In this document: positions 27,038 through 35,961 of the stretch, piece after piece
Position numbering within the stretch: the stretch's first letter is position 1
How the letters are laid out: each line of letters starts with the position of its first letter
NCBI RefSeq assembly: GCF_003347665.1
Contig: NZ_QDGA01000010.1
Coordinates: 62,001 to 126,000, forward strand
Source of the DNA: Microvirga calopogonii
GTDB taxonomy: Bacteria > Pseudomonadota > Alphaproteobacteria > Rhizobiales > Beijerinckiaceae
Direction: 5' to 3'
Length of the DNA: 64,000 nt
Notes under the pieces: model-generated
Seen by the model: only the letters and a program-made list of their open reading frames with translations
What the model was told of the DNA's origin: nothing
Databases searched by the model: none
Position numbers and translations under genes: made by a program

Positions 27038-28060
27038 TTAGCGAAGCGTTAAAGACCCCGCTCGCTTCCTGATGTCGAGCAACGCCGCTGCAATGTCCTG
27101 CTCCATAGTCCGGGCAATCGGGTGGCGATAGTGAATCTGATCGATGAACGCGTCGGTCTTTCTGAATTCCGGCCGGTCGTCCCACCACTCGACCAATGCC
27201 GTATTCGGCCGCCTCGCCGCAAGATCGATCAGACGCTGCCTGCAAGCCTGCTCGGCGCGATGCCGCGGCGTTCCAGACTGCGGTTGCCGTGCCGTGAACA
27301 CGGGCGGGACCACGAGAACGACCGGGAGATCGGCCGGCAAAGCCGCAAGCTTTTCGCCCAGAACCCGGACACCCGGAAACGACGGCTCGCCTAAGGCGTT
27401 CCGATCGTTCTGGCGCTTGAAGAGGAGTTCGCGACGCTGTGGAGCATCCGCGAAAAGCGCCGCGTAGAGAGGCTCGTAATCCCAGAAGCCGTCCGGCCCG
27501 GACTTGGCTCTTGAAGCCGGGATGATTCCCAGGCGTCGGGCGGCCTGCTTCGCGCTGCTCATGCTGATCAGGCCGGCCAGATACTCGGACGTCGAGTCGC
27601 TGATGCGCCAGAATGGAAAGGAGTTGTTGCCGGGTTGCGTCGGATCGGAGGCACACCAGATCTCGCGACTGAGCGCCATCACCAGCGCTTTCGCGGTGCC
27701 GTCATGATGCTTCATGAACCAGTCGAGGACTGCGATCTGTTCGGGGATCTGCGCACCGGGCACAGCCAGTTGGGCGAACGGGATCCCGGTCAGCGCCGTC
27801 ACCCGCGACGGGGTGATCTGGGAGATCGTCGAATTACCGATCACGGCCGCTTCGTATTTCGGGTTGCGCCCTACGCTCGCCGTCGCATTGAGTTCCCTCT
27901 GCCCGCGCAGGTCCGGCTCGCGGGAGAACGGCGAGCGTCCCGTGTCGTAGGGATCAATCAGGGACATCCCACCCACGAATGCCAGGACAAGAGCAACGGA
28001 CGAGGAGACCGCCCATGTGGCGAAGCGCTTCCAGGCTCGGTTCTGAGGGCCTGCCGTCAT
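27038..28060 (-). CDS. SGNH-like protein paired with MBOAT acyltransferase
   Basis: Protein of 340 residues with an N-terminal membrane anchor (about 14-34). AAVIGNSTISQI places a GNS-type block where SGNH hydrolases have their Ser block, and FIDQIHYRHPIA near residue 310 resembles the DxxH block. Proteins of this kind (AlgJ/AlgX- and PatB-like) act with an MBOAT partner to acetylate exopolysaccharide or peptidoglycan. The target here is unknown. The gene starts 15 bases after the MBOAT stop, so the two are probably cotranscribed. Confidence 0.7.
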   Translation of the reverse strand: MTAGPQNRAWKRFATWAVSSSVALVLAFVGGMSLIDPYDTGRSPFSREPDLRGQRELNATASVGRNPKYEAAVIGNSTISQITPSRVTALTGIPFAQLAVPGAQIPEQIAVLDWFMKHHDGTAKALVMALSREIWCASDPTQPGNNSFPFWRISDSTSEYLAGLISMSSAKQAARRLGIIPASRAKSGPDGFWDYEPLYAALFADAPQRRELLFKRQNDRNALGEPSFPGVRVLGEKLAALPADLPVVLVVPPVFTARQPQSGTPRHRAEQACRQRLIDLAARRPNTALVEWWDDRPEFRKTDAFIDQIHYRHPIARTMEQDIAAALLDIRKRAGSLTLR

Positions 28061-28075
28061 CGGATGCGCTGTCCG

Positions 28076-29449
28076 TCAGAACTGGAAATAGATGAACTCA
28101 TAATTCGCGGAATCCCCGATCGTGAGCAGGACCCCCACCAGAACGACCGCGAAACCGACAGCAATCCAGCGCCGGGGCGGAACGAGTTGGACTGCCGTCC
28201 ACGCGGTCGGCCCCAGGCATGCCACGGCGGCCGCGAGGGCAATGGCGCGCCACTTGAACGTCCCACCGTGTGTCGTGAGCCCGAGCATGCCTTCATAGAT
28301 CCGCAAGGCGGCATCGAAGCTCGTCGCGCGAAACAGAACCCACGTGAACATGACGAACAGCATCGTCAGCATCCAGCCGACAGCGGCCGGCATGCGAAGC
28401 CCGGCCCGACGCCAAAGGACGCCTGCGCCGAGGCCGAGGCCATGTGCGACGCCCCAGGCGATGAAGGTGAGCCCGGCACCGTGCCAGAGCCCTCCCAGTG
28501 CCATGGTGGCGAACAGGGCGCCGATCTGGACCCCGAGGCCATTGCGGCTACCGCCCAGAGGTATGTAGAGATAATCGCGCAGAAAGCGGGACAAGGTCAT
28601 GTGCCAGCGGCGCCAGAAATCCTGGAGCGACGTCGAGGCATAGGGCTTGTCGAAGTTCTGCGGCAGGATGATCCCGAGCATCAGCGCCATGCCCAGCGCC
28701 ATGTCCGTATAGCCCGAGAAGTCGAAATAGATCTGGAACGTGAAGCCGAGCGTCGCCTGCCATGCGTCGAGGGTGGGGATCGCGGCGCCGGTTGCCGCCT
28801 TGGCGAAGACGGGATTCACGTATTCGGCCAGGGGGTCGCTGACGAAGACTTTTTTCGCAAGGCCGAGAATGAGCAGCATGAACCCGCGCCCGAAGCGCTC
28901 CGCTGCATCGGGACGTTTGTAGGGCCGCTCGTCGAACTGATGCATGATCTCGCTCCAGCGGACGAGCGGACCGGCCAGCACCTGAGGGAAGAAGGCGATG
29001 TAGAGAGCGTATCGAACGAGGCCGAAGCGCGGCGCACGCCCGGCCTTCAGATCGACGAGATACATGACATGGTGGAACGTAAAGAACGAGATGCCCAGCG
29101 GCAGCGCGACGTCCCATTTCGGAACTGTGAGCGGGGAAAGGAGGTTTGTAAGGTCGGCGAAGAAGTTGAAGTACTTGAAGATACCGAGAACGAGGAGGTT
29201 CGCGATCAGTGCCAGGGTGATCAGGACGCCCTGCCGCGTCCGCAGGAAGGCCTGGGCGACGAGCCAGTTCACCAGGATCGATGCGGCAAGCAGCGGCGCG
29301 AAACGCCAATCCCAATAGGCGTAGAACACGAACGACAGGACGACCAGCAACGGCAAACGCCATTGCGGCTTGAAGCGCTCGACCAGCCAGTGCATCACCA
29401 GTGCGGCCGGCAGGAATACGAGCAGGAACGCAAAGGAATTGAAAAGCAT
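28076..29449 (-). CDS. MBOAT family O-acyltransferase (AlgI-like)
   Basis: Protein of 457 residues with about ten membrane helices. Typical features are the opening MLFNSFAFLLVFLPAAL, FFTFHHVMYLVD, FPQVLAGPLVRW, FDFSGYTDMALGMALMLG, SLQDFWRRWHMTLSRFLRDYLYIPLGG and the catalytic-His motif GLWHGAGLTFIAWG. It transfers acyl groups across the inner membrane to an extracytoplasmic acceptor. The ATG at 29449 fits the family start better than a TTG 12 bases upstream. Confidence 0.93.
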   Translation of the reverse strand: MLFNSFAFLLVFLPAALVMHWLVERFKPQWRLPLLVVLSFVFYAYWDWRFAPLLAASILVNWLVAQAFLRTRQGVLITLALIANLLVLGIFKYFNFFADLTNLLSPLTVPKWDVALPLGISFFTFHHVMYLVDLKAGRAPRFGLVRYALYIAFFPQVLAGPLVRWSEIMHQFDERPYKRPDAAERFGRGFMLLILGLAKKVFVSDPLAEYVNPVFAKAATGAAIPTLDAWQATLGFTFQIYFDFSGYTDMALGMALMLGIILPQNFDKPYASTSLQDFWRRWHMTLSRFLRDYLYIPLGGSRNGLGVQIGALFATMALGGLWHGAGLTFIAWGVAHGLGLGAGVLWRRAGLRMPAAVGWMLTMLFVMFTWVLFRATSFDAALRIYEGMLGLTTHGGTFKWRAIALAAAVACLGPTAWTAVQLVPPRRWIAVGFAVVLVGVLLTIGDSANYEFIYFQF

Positions 29450-29631
29450 CGTTGACCGCAACGTCCCGTGGGTTGAGCGATACGGAGGCCAACGGCGTCA
29501 GAAACCCGCTCCGAATCTTCTGGTTTCCTCATCGACAATACAATGCGCCGTCAAGTTTTCGACAGCCGCCCCGGCCCCGACTATCGTCTATGCTCGGCAC
29601 ATCACGTCGCAACGATATGAAATGACTTTTC

Positions 29632-29737
29632 TTAGAGTATCGGACGCAAATTCGAACTCACATCCGATGCTCTAAGCTTTTCTGTTCCTGCATCTTTACA
29701 CGCAAAACCGGTTCCCACTTTTGCGTTCGATGCTCTA
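29632..29737. repeat. dispersed palindromic repeat, copy 4
   Basis: TTAGAGTATCGGA (29632-29644) faces TCCGATGCTCTAA (29663-29675). Then CGCAAAA (29701-29707) faces TTTTGCG (29719-29725), followed by TTCGATGCTCTA. It is a diverged two-unit copy of the family, in the spacer between peptidase T and the MBOAT gene. Confidence 0.7.
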
Positions 29738-29803
29738 GTTTCCCGAACTTGACGCTGTCAACCATCTGAGCCGCGACAGATGGTGCTCCGCCTGCCTCGG
29801 CGA

Positions 29804-29833
29804 GAATTGCCCCCGCTCGCATGGGGGCAATTC
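29804..29833. terminator. stable hairpin downstream of pepT
   Basis: A perfect 11-bp stem, GAATTGCCCCC / GGGGGCAATTC, has an 8-base loop and lies 70 bases past the pepT stop. There is no T-run on the minus strand (a TTCTTCTCTCC tract follows on the plus strand), so terminator activity for pepT is uncertain. Confidence 0.45.
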
Positions 29834-29903
29834 TTCTCTCCGTCGGTCTCTGATCCTCGAACGGCGCCCCATTCGGGGTCGCCCTCCGGTTCCGCAGGAT
29901 GCC

Positions 29904-31139
29904 CTAGGCGCGCTCCTCCCAGACCTTGGCGAGTTCGACGATGGTCTTCACGGCCTTTTCCATGTCCTGGCTGCTGACGAATTCCAGCGGGGAATGGAAG
30001 GCATGGCCGCCTGCGAAGATGTTGGGGCACGGCAGGCCCATGAAGGAGAGGCGCGAGCCGTCCGTGCCGCCGCGGATGCTGCCGCGCACCGGATCCATAC
30101 CGGCCCGGCGGATCGCCTCGACGGCGTTCTCGACAATTTCCGGGTTCTTGTCGAGCACGACCTTCATGTTGCGGTATTGCTCCTTGACCGTGAAGGTGTA
30201 GCTCGAACCCGGATAGGATTTCATCACCTCCTTGGTGATGTCCTCCAGCAGCGCCTCCTTGGTCTTGAGGCCCTCCTCCGTGAAGTCGCGGATGATGAAG
30301 CTCAAGTGGGCCTTTTCCATCACGCCGGAGAGGCCCGTCGGGTGGATGAAGCCGTCGCGTCCCTTCGTGGTCTCGGGCGCCATGTCCTTCGGCAGACGCG
30401 CGACGATATCGCCGGCGATCCTGATGGCGTTCTCCATCTTGCCGTAGGCGAAGCCCGGATGGATCGCCACGCCCTTGATGGCGATCTCCACGGCATCGGC
30501 CGAGAAGGTCTCGTCCTCGATGGTGCCCGCGGTCTCCCCGTCCATGGTGTAGCCGAAATCGGCGCCGAGCTTCTTCAGGTCCACCTTGTCGACGCCGCGG
30601 CCGATCTCCTCGTCCGTGGTGAAGAGAATGCGGATCGTGCCGTGCTTGACGTCCGGATTGTTGATCAGGAACTCGGCCGCCGCCATGATCTCGGCGATGC
30701 CGGCCTTGTCGTCGGCGCCTAGCAGTGTCGTGCCGTCCGAGGTGACGATGTCGTGGCCGATCAGGTCCTTCAGGACGGGATGGTCGGCGACCCGGATGAC
30801 CTGGTTCGGATCTCCCGGCAGGCGGATGTCGCCGCCCTGGTAGTTCCTGACCACCTGCGGCTTCACGTTCGTGCCGGAGAAATCCGGCGCCGTGTCCATG
30901 TGGGCCGTGATGCAGATGACCGGTACGTTGTTCTTCTGCGTGTTCGAAGGAATGGTCGCATAGACGTAACCGTGCTCGTCGAGATGCGCGTCGGAAACGC
31001 CGATCTCGAGCAGCTCCTCGACCAGCAGGCGGCCGAGGTTCTTCTGCTTCTCGGTGGAGGGCTGGGTCTGGGACTTCGCGTCGGACTGGGTGTCGATGAC
31101 GACGTAGCGGAGGAAACGGTCTGTAACGCTGGCGGCCAT
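29904..31139 (-). CDS. pepT: peptidase T (tripeptidase)
   Basis: M20 family metallopeptidase of 411 residues, the usual PepT length. It removes N-terminal residues from tripeptides in the cytoplasm. Metal ligands are visible in order: His in TAHMDTAPDFSG, Asp in LLGADDKAGIAE, the EE pair in LFTTDEEIGRG, Asp in TMDGE and His in AGGHAFHSPLEF. The substrate segment GGTDGSRLSFMG is conserved. It is a single gene, well separated from its neighbours. Confidence 0.95.
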   Translation of the reverse strand: MAASVTDRFLRYVVIDTQSDAKSQTQPSTEKQKNLGRLLVEELLEIGVSDAHLDEHGYVYATIPSNTQKNNVPVICITAHMDTAPDFSGTNVKPQVVRNYQGGDIRLPGDPNQVIRVADHPVLKDLIGHDIVTSDGTTLLGADDKAGIAEIMAAAEFLINNPDVKHGTIRILFTTDEEIGRGVDKVDLKKLGADFGYTMDGETAGTIEDETFSADAVEIAIKGVAIHPGFAYGKMENAIRIAGDIVARLPKDMAPETTKGRDGFIHPTGLSGVMEKAHLSFIIRDFTEEGLKTKEALLEDITKEVMKSYPGSSYTFTVKEQYRNMKVVLDKNPEIVENAVEAIRRAGMDPVRGSIRGGTDGSRLSFMGLPCPNIFAGGHAFHSPLEFVSSQDMEKAVKTIVELAKVWEERA

Positions 31140-31259
31140 TGTTCTCGATCCGGAATGCGAGGAGATGCAACGGGGTTGTAGCCGGGTGAGACCATCTCGT
31201 GAATGGGGTCAGGGAAACTTTCTTCCCGTGCCTGAGGACGCCTGCCCGGCCCTTCCACT

Positions 31260-32000
31260 CTACGACCCCATCACCGCCGCGGCGCTGCAGAGTCCCAATA
31301 TGGCGACCGCGACGGCGATGAAGAACCCGTCTCTCCTGCGAAAGGTGGGCGCGTTCATGATCGTGCGTGGTGTATCGGGGCCGAGTCCCCTCGCCTCCAT
31401 GGCGATGGCGGTCCGGCCGGCGCGGCGGATGGCGAAGGCGAGCAGCGGGATCACGAGGCTCATCAGCTCGAAGGGGCCGGGGATGCGCCGCAGGCGCCGG
31501 CCGGACTTCATGGCACGGGCAAGACGCATCTGCTGCGCTTCGCCTGCCAGATCGGGCACGAGCTGCATCGCGGCGAACAGGGAATAGCCGATACGCGGCG
31601 GGAGCCCTGCGTACCGCATCAGGGCCCGCACGAAAAGGCCGGGATCGGTAGTCAGCGCGAAGAACACCGAGATCATGCCGCAGGCGAGCGCGCGCAGGAA
31701 CAGCGTGATGCCGGCCGAGAAGGCAGGCGACGCGAGCAGGGCTTCGCCTGCCATGCGCAACGCGAAGTCGCTTTCCCGGCGAAACAACAGGCTAGTGGTG
31801 AGAAAGCCGAAACCAAACAGGGCGAAGGGGATCATCAGCCCCAGGAGCACCAGCGGCGAAGTGCGATTGAAAGCCATGAGGGCGAGCGCCGGCACGAGGA
31901 TCGCGGCAAGCTGGAAGCGTGGGTCGAAGACCAGCACGGAAGCGACGAGCCAGATGCAGCAGACGGACAGCTTCGAGAGCGGATTGAGCGCCTTCAGCAT
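31260..32000 (-). CDS. ykoC: ECF transporter T component, YkoC-like
   Basis: Energy-coupling transmembrane (EcfT/CbiQ-type) protein of 246 residues with about five helices. The coupling motif region MRLARAMKSGRRLRR and the later AIAMEARGLG match the two conserved Ala-Arg-Gly helices that contact the ATPase. The ATG at 32000 overlaps the ykoD stop (ATGCTGA). It is the last gene of the riboswitch-controlled thiamine-precursor uptake operon. Confidence 0.85.
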   Translation of the reverse strand: MLKALNPLSKLSVCCIWLVASVLVFDPRFQLAAILVPALALMAFNRTSPLVLLGLMIPFALFGFGFLTTSLLFRRESDFALRMAGEALLASPAFSAGITLFLRALACGMISVFFALTTDPGLFVRALMRYAGLPPRIGYSLFAAMQLVPDLAGEAQQMRLARAMKSGRRLRRIPGPFELMSLVIPLLAFAIRRAGRTAIAMEARGLGPDTPRTIMNAPTFRRRDGFFIAVAVAILGLCSAAAVMGS

Positions 32001-33691
32001 GCAGCGATCCGTTCCGGCCTTGGAGCGACTGCCTCGAGCCACCGCACCGCCGCAAGACATGCGGGCTCGGCAAGCCCGGCGCGAGCAAGCAGAGGGGTGT
32101 CGTTCATCAGCTCCTCCGTCGCGCCGTCCGCCAGGATGCCGCCCTCCCCCACGACGATGGTGCGGGGGCAGAGTTTCAACGCGAGATCCATGTCGTGCGT
32201 GATCAGCGCGACGGTGCGGCCCTTCTCACGCAGCGCGAGGATCTCCTGCGTGAGAAGGGCCGCACCATGAGCATCGAGTCCGGCCATGGGCTCGTCGAGC
32301 ACGAGGAGCGGCCAGCGATCGGAGAGCGTGAGCGATGCCAGTGCGAGCTTACGCTTCTGGCCCTGCGACAGCTCGAAGGGATGGCTTGCCGACAGATGCG
32401 CCAGGCCCCAGGCTTCAAGCGCGGCATCCGTGCGGGCGCCCTTCTCCTCGCCGCTCATGCGCTTCGGCCATGCGGTGAGCAGTTCCTCGCGCACGGTGCC
32501 GGCGGTGAACTGGCTTTCCGGACGCTGGAAGGCGTAGCCACCCGGCGGCCCTTCGCGCACACCGCCTTTCAGGGGCAGAAGACCGGCGAGGCTCAGCCCC
32601 AGCGTGGATTTGCCGGCACCGTTCCGGCCCAGGATCCCGAGAATTTCGCCCTCGTGAATGGCGAGGTCGACGCCGCGCAGCACGGTCGGGCCCAGGAAAG
32701 GTGCACAATCGGCCTGCAGCAATTGCACGAGCGCGGGGGCGTCGCGTGCAGCGGTGGATGGCTTGGCCGAGGCGACGAAGGCCGCCACCGCGGAACGCGC
32801 TCTTTCGATGCGATGACTTGGTGCGCTCTCCGGATCGAGATGCGCAAGGGCCTCAGCAACGGATAGCGGCGCCGAGGGCGCCGCAACACCCGCCCGCATC
32901 AGCTCCGCGTCGAGCGCACTCGCGGCGGGACACCAGATGCCGTGCGACAGCAGCAGCGCGCGCTCCTCGCGGAAAATCCTGCGCGGTTCGCCCTCGGCAA
33001 TGACCGTGCCGTCGTGGCCGAGAACGATCATCCGGTCGATGGATTCAATCAACCCGTCGAGCCTGTGGTCGACGATGAGAATGGTTCGCCCGTCCTCGCT
33101 CGTCAGCAGCGCATGCAGGCGGCCGGCCGCTTCCGGCGCGAGATGCGCGGTCGGCTCGTCGGCGACGAAGAGCGGCGCCTCCTGGATGAGAACGGCCGCC
33201 AGTGCGACAAGCTGGCGCTCGCCGCCGGAGAGCTGCGTCGAGCGGCGGTGCCGCCATTCCTCCGGCACGCCGACCTTTCGCATGGTATCCGCAACCGCCT
33301 GCGCGATGCGCTCCGACGGCAGGGCGCGGTTTTCAAGCGCGAAGGCGAGTTCGTCCTCGACCCGCATGCCGCAGAGGGTCTGGTCCGCGTCCTGGAAATA
33401 TTGCGCCACATGGCGCGCCCAGACCCACGGCTTGCGCATGAGCACACCGGCACCGAACAGACGAACCTCTCCTCGCACCTCGGCCGGTATGCTGTCGGGG
33501 ATCAGCCCCGTCAGCGTCAGCAGCAGGGTGGATTTGCCGGAGCCGGACGGTCCGAGCAGGAGAACCCGCTCGCCTTGGCGGATCGATAAATCCACGGGCC
33601 CGACGGCAGGGCGCTTGGCGAAGGGATAAACAACCTCAGCCTCACGCCACTCCGCAACAGATTCAGGCGGCAGCGGAGCGCTTGTCGACAT
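31994..33691 (-). CDS. ykoD: double-domain ECF ABC ATPase, YkoD-like
   Basis: Protein of 565 residues with two ABC ATPase domains. Domain one has Walker A GPSGSGKST, signature LSGGERQLVALA and Walker B LFVADEPTA. Domain two has GRNGAGKST, signature LSQGQKRKLALA and LLVLDEPMAGLD. Fusion of both EcfA halves is typical of YkoD/CbiO-type transporters. The ATG at 33691 overlaps the ykoE end by 29 bases. It powers uptake by the YkoE-YkoC membrane complex. Confidence 0.9.
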   Translation of the reverse strand: MSTSAPLPPESVAEWREAEVVYPFAKRPAVGPVDLSIRQGERVLLLGPSGSGKSTLLLTLTGLIPDSIPAEVRGEVRLFGAGVLMRKPWVWARHVAQYFQDADQTLCGMRVEDELAFALENRALPSERIAQAVADTMRKVGVPEEWRHRRSTQLSGGERQLVALAAVLIQEAPLFVADEPTAHLAPEAAGRLHALLTSEDGRTILIVDHRLDGLIESIDRMIVLGHDGTVIAEGEPRRIFREERALLLSHGIWCPAASALDAELMRAGVAAPSAPLSVAEALAHLDPESAPSHRIERARSAVAAFVASAKPSTAARDAPALVQLLQADCAPFLGPTVLRGVDLAIHEGEILGILGRNGAGKSTLGLSLAGLLPLKGGVREGPPGGYAFQRPESQFTAGTVREELLTAWPKRMSGEEKGARTDAALEAWGLAHLSASHPFELSQGQKRKLALASLTLSDRWPLLVLDEPMAGLDAHGAALLTQEILALREKGRTVALITHDMDLALKLCPRTIVVGEGGILADGATEELMNDTPLLARAGLAEPACLAAVRWLEAVAPRPERIAAC

Positions 33692-34247
33692 CGATCGCAA
33701 GGCCCGCGAGCGCACCGGTCTTATAGAGGGCCTGCACGATCACATGGGCAAGCCAGCCGCCGAGCAGCGCGCCGCTCAAAGTACGCAGCACGAACATGGC
33801 GATGAGCAGCCCAGGTTGCAGTGCGCCGTAATCGAACCGGATCCAGGTATAGACATAGGAGAAGACCGCAGCGCCGACGCCCGCCGCCATCAGCACCGGG
33901 AGCGAATAATTGCGCCAGCGCGTTGCGGCGAAGACCGCTTCGGCGCCCGCGCCCTGGACGATCCCGCTGACCACGAGCAGCAATCCGGCGGGACTTCCCA
34001 GCAGCACCTGCACGGCCGCCGCCAGCACTTCCGCCGCGAAGGCTGCGCCCGGCTTTCGGATGATGGCGGCCGCCACCATCGAGGCGACGAACCAGAAGCC
34101 CATCACCACATCCATCGTCAGGGGGCCGAAGACCGCCTGTGCGATCAACCAAACCTGCACCCATCCGAGATAGAGCACGGCGAAAACCGCGCCGATCACG
34201 GTGACGATGAGCGTTTCCCTCAACGTCCAGCCACGTGTCACGGACAT
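33663..34247 (-). CDS. ykoE: ECF transporter S component, YkoE-like
   Basis: Protein of 194 residues with five or six membrane helices. The family opening LRETLIVTVIGAVFAVLYLGW, then FGPLTMDVVMGFWFVASMVAA and SGIVQGAGAEAVFA, fits YkoE, the substrate-binding subunit predicted to carry hydroxymethylpyrimidine or thiamine. It starts 27 bases after ykoF, behind a GGAGG-type site. Confidence 0.9.
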   Translation of the reverse strand: MSVTRGWTLRETLIVTVIGAVFAVLYLGWVQVWLIAQAVFGPLTMDVVMGFWFVASMVAAAIIRKPGAAFAAEVLAAAVQVLLGSPAGLLLVVSGIVQGAGAEAVFAATRWRNYSLPVLMAAGVGAAVFSYVYTWIRFDYGALQPGLLIAMFVLRTLSGALLGGWLAHVIVQALYKTGALAGLAIDVDKRSAAA

Positions 34248-34274
34248 GACGACCTCCTTGTTGTACGACGGAAA

Positions 34275-34883
34275 TTAAGCCTTGCTCGGGCTGTTCGCCG
34301 AGACCTTGAGATCGAGCGCCACATGGCCCTGCGGAGCACCGAAGCGCAGGAAGGCTTCGCTCAACGTGGCGAAGACCGGGCCCGCATCGCCGCGCAGCTT
34401 GGTGCAGAAATTCTTGGAGCGGTCGAAGACGCCGGATCGTTTGAGGAAATCGATGCAGCCGTAGATCTCGTCCATGTGGTGTCCGCTGCCGAGCGGATAG
34501 AGCGAGAACTGCGCGGCCACGACTTGCCCGGTGCGCGGCGCCGACTCCACGTGCTTGACGGCGGCGGAGATGCGCTCTTCGAGCGACCGGTCATGGTGCG
34601 AACCGGCAATCGGTGTGCAGATCGGATCGTCGGGCTCACCAGGGCACCCGCGCGAAACGGTTGCGGCCAGCACGCAGTGAACGCCACGCCGCGATGCTGC
34701 GAGAAAAAGATCGCGCATCGCCGGAAAGAGCTGTTCGGGCGGGCCGACGATCAAGGTCGAGATGTCGTCCGTCTCGATCCTGAAATTGGGGCGGTAGGGA
34801 TCAAGCGCCCCAATGGCGCCGAGGATGACATCGACGAAATCGTCGGTCATCGGATAGAGGGAAATCTGTGCGCCGGAAAACAT
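34275..34883 (-). CDS. ykoF: YkoF family thiamine/HMP-binding protein
   Basis: Protein of 202 residues with two YkoF-type ferredoxin-like halves. Each begins with a related motif (AQISLYPMTDDF and AQFSLYPLGSG), which is the known internal duplication of this thiamine/HMP-binding family. There is no signal peptide. It is the first gene of the operon, directly after the TPP riboswitch. The ATG at 34883 lies 5 bases after GCGAGG; a GTG two codons earlier is the alternative. Confidence 0.9.
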   Translation of the reverse strand: MFSGAQISLYPMTDDFVDVILGAIGALDPYRPNFRIETDDISTLIVGPPEQLFPAMRDLFLAASRRGVHCVLAATVSRGCPGEPDDPICTPIAGSHHDRSLEERISAAVKHVESAPRTGQVVAAQFSLYPLGSGHHMDEIYGCIDFLKRSGVFDRSKNFCTKLRGDAGPVFATLSEAFLRFGAPQGHVALDLKVSANSPSKA

Positions 34884-34885
34884 CG

Positions 34886-34980
34886 TCACCTCGCTCCGCT
34901 GGCATTACCCAGATCAGCTTGAGGGTCCAACGGCTTCGCGCCGTCATCTCAGCCCCGGCAATACGGAGCACCCCTGTCAG
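34886..34980 (-). promoter_or_regulatory. TPP (thi-box) riboswitch
   Basis: Read on the minus strand, the conserved core is clear: CAGGGGTGC, then GGGGCTGAGA, a variable GC-rich arm (GGCGCGAAGCC), GGACCCTC and the diagnostic CTGATCTGGGTAATGCCAGCG. The Shine-Dalgarno of ykoF (GGAGCGAGG) begins within the 3' end of the element, which suggests that thiamine pyrophosphate blocks translation initiation. It controls ykoFEDC. Confidence 0.95.
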
Positions 34981-35046
34981 ATGTGACTTGCTTAGCACCT
35001 TTCATGACGCCATGGCAAGCAGGTCGCGTGTCGCAGATCACGACAC

Positions 35047-35778
35047 CTACTGCACCGCGACCTGATCCTTGATCCTCTCGAAGACGTCGCGGCGCACCAC
35101 GCGCTTGTTCACCAGATCCTCCACGGACTTATACGGGCGTCCTCTGACAATGGCGCGGCCGAGCGAACCGGCGCCTTTCAGTCTGTTCAGATCCTCAACC
35201 GAGCTCTTGTTGAGATCGACGAGGTCCGCGGCGGACCCACCCGCCGGAACATACTGGCTCGCGAGGCTCGCCTGCTGCGTCACGGCACCCGTCATGTTCA
35301 TGTCCGTGCGGGGTGCGGGCTGCGGCTTGGAGGGCTCCTTCCTGGACGATTGCCCGAGGGCGTCTTCGAACTGCTTCAACACGGCAAGGGACTGATCGCG
35401 CGACTGCGCGATGGCGGCGGAGTCGAGGGCAGGCTCGTCGAAGGACTGCTCCCCATCATCCTCGCCGGTCTCCGGCGGACGAACCGCCGCCACGGGCTTC
35501 GTCGGCAGAGTGATCAACGCTGCCGGATCCGCGTCGGCAACCTGGACGGGCGGAGCCCGATCAGGCGGGGCCGGGGTTCTCGACTCCACGGTGATGGTCT
35601 GCGGCGGAGCCGCAGTCACCATGCCCTCCGTGGCGGGGCCGCTTTCCCGGAACCTGCCTAGGGCCAGCCACCCGGCACTCATGAGACCGATGACCAGCAG
35701 AACGCGCATGACCTGGAAGGCCGCGTTGTCGTGTGGTTCGCGGGGCGTTCGCGGTCGAGACAAGTCGCCAACGTTCAT
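35047..35778 (-). CDS. helix-hairpin-helix domain protein
   Basis: Protein of 243 residues with one N-terminal membrane helix (about residues 24-42), a long low-complexity Pro/Ala/Asp-rich linker (about 50-175) and a C-terminal ComEA-like helix-hairpin-helix of about 60 residues (VDLNKSSVEDLNRLKG ... GRPYKSVEDLVNKRVV). Such domains bind DNA or mediate contacts. A periplasmic DNA-binding role is possible but not shown. GCGAGGATCCC precedes the ATG at 35778; the frame extends upstream without support. Confidence 0.8.
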   Translation of the reverse strand: MNVGDLSRPRTPREPHDNAAFQVMRVLLVIGLMSAGWLALGRFRESGPATEGMVTAAPPQTITVESRTPAPPDRAPPVQVADADPAALITLPTKPVAAVRPPETGEDDGEQSFDEPALDSAAIAQSRDQSLAVLKQFEDALGQSSRKEPSKPQPAPRTDMNMTGAVTQQASLASQYVPAGGSAADLVDLNKSSVEDLNRLKGAGSLGRAIVRGRPYKSVEDLVNKRVVRRDVFERIKDQVAVQ

Positions 35779-35961
35779 GGGATCCTCGCACATCTCGTCG
35801 ATGACGGAACCGTGATGAGGACTAGCGCTAGACGCGGGATGTGGCGCAGGCGTGGCAATCAAGGCCCTTCGATGAGGCTCCACGACGATTTTAGGCAGGT
35901 GTGGATTTCCTGCACACCGCCCGATCCATGAGCAACATCGTCACCTTTCGGGAGTCTCGCG

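Noticed and set aside
27635..29455. Plus-strand open frame of about 600 codons opposite the MBOAT pair
   Set aside because: Antisense to a clear membrane acyltransferase; composition is charged, repetitive and without family motifs.
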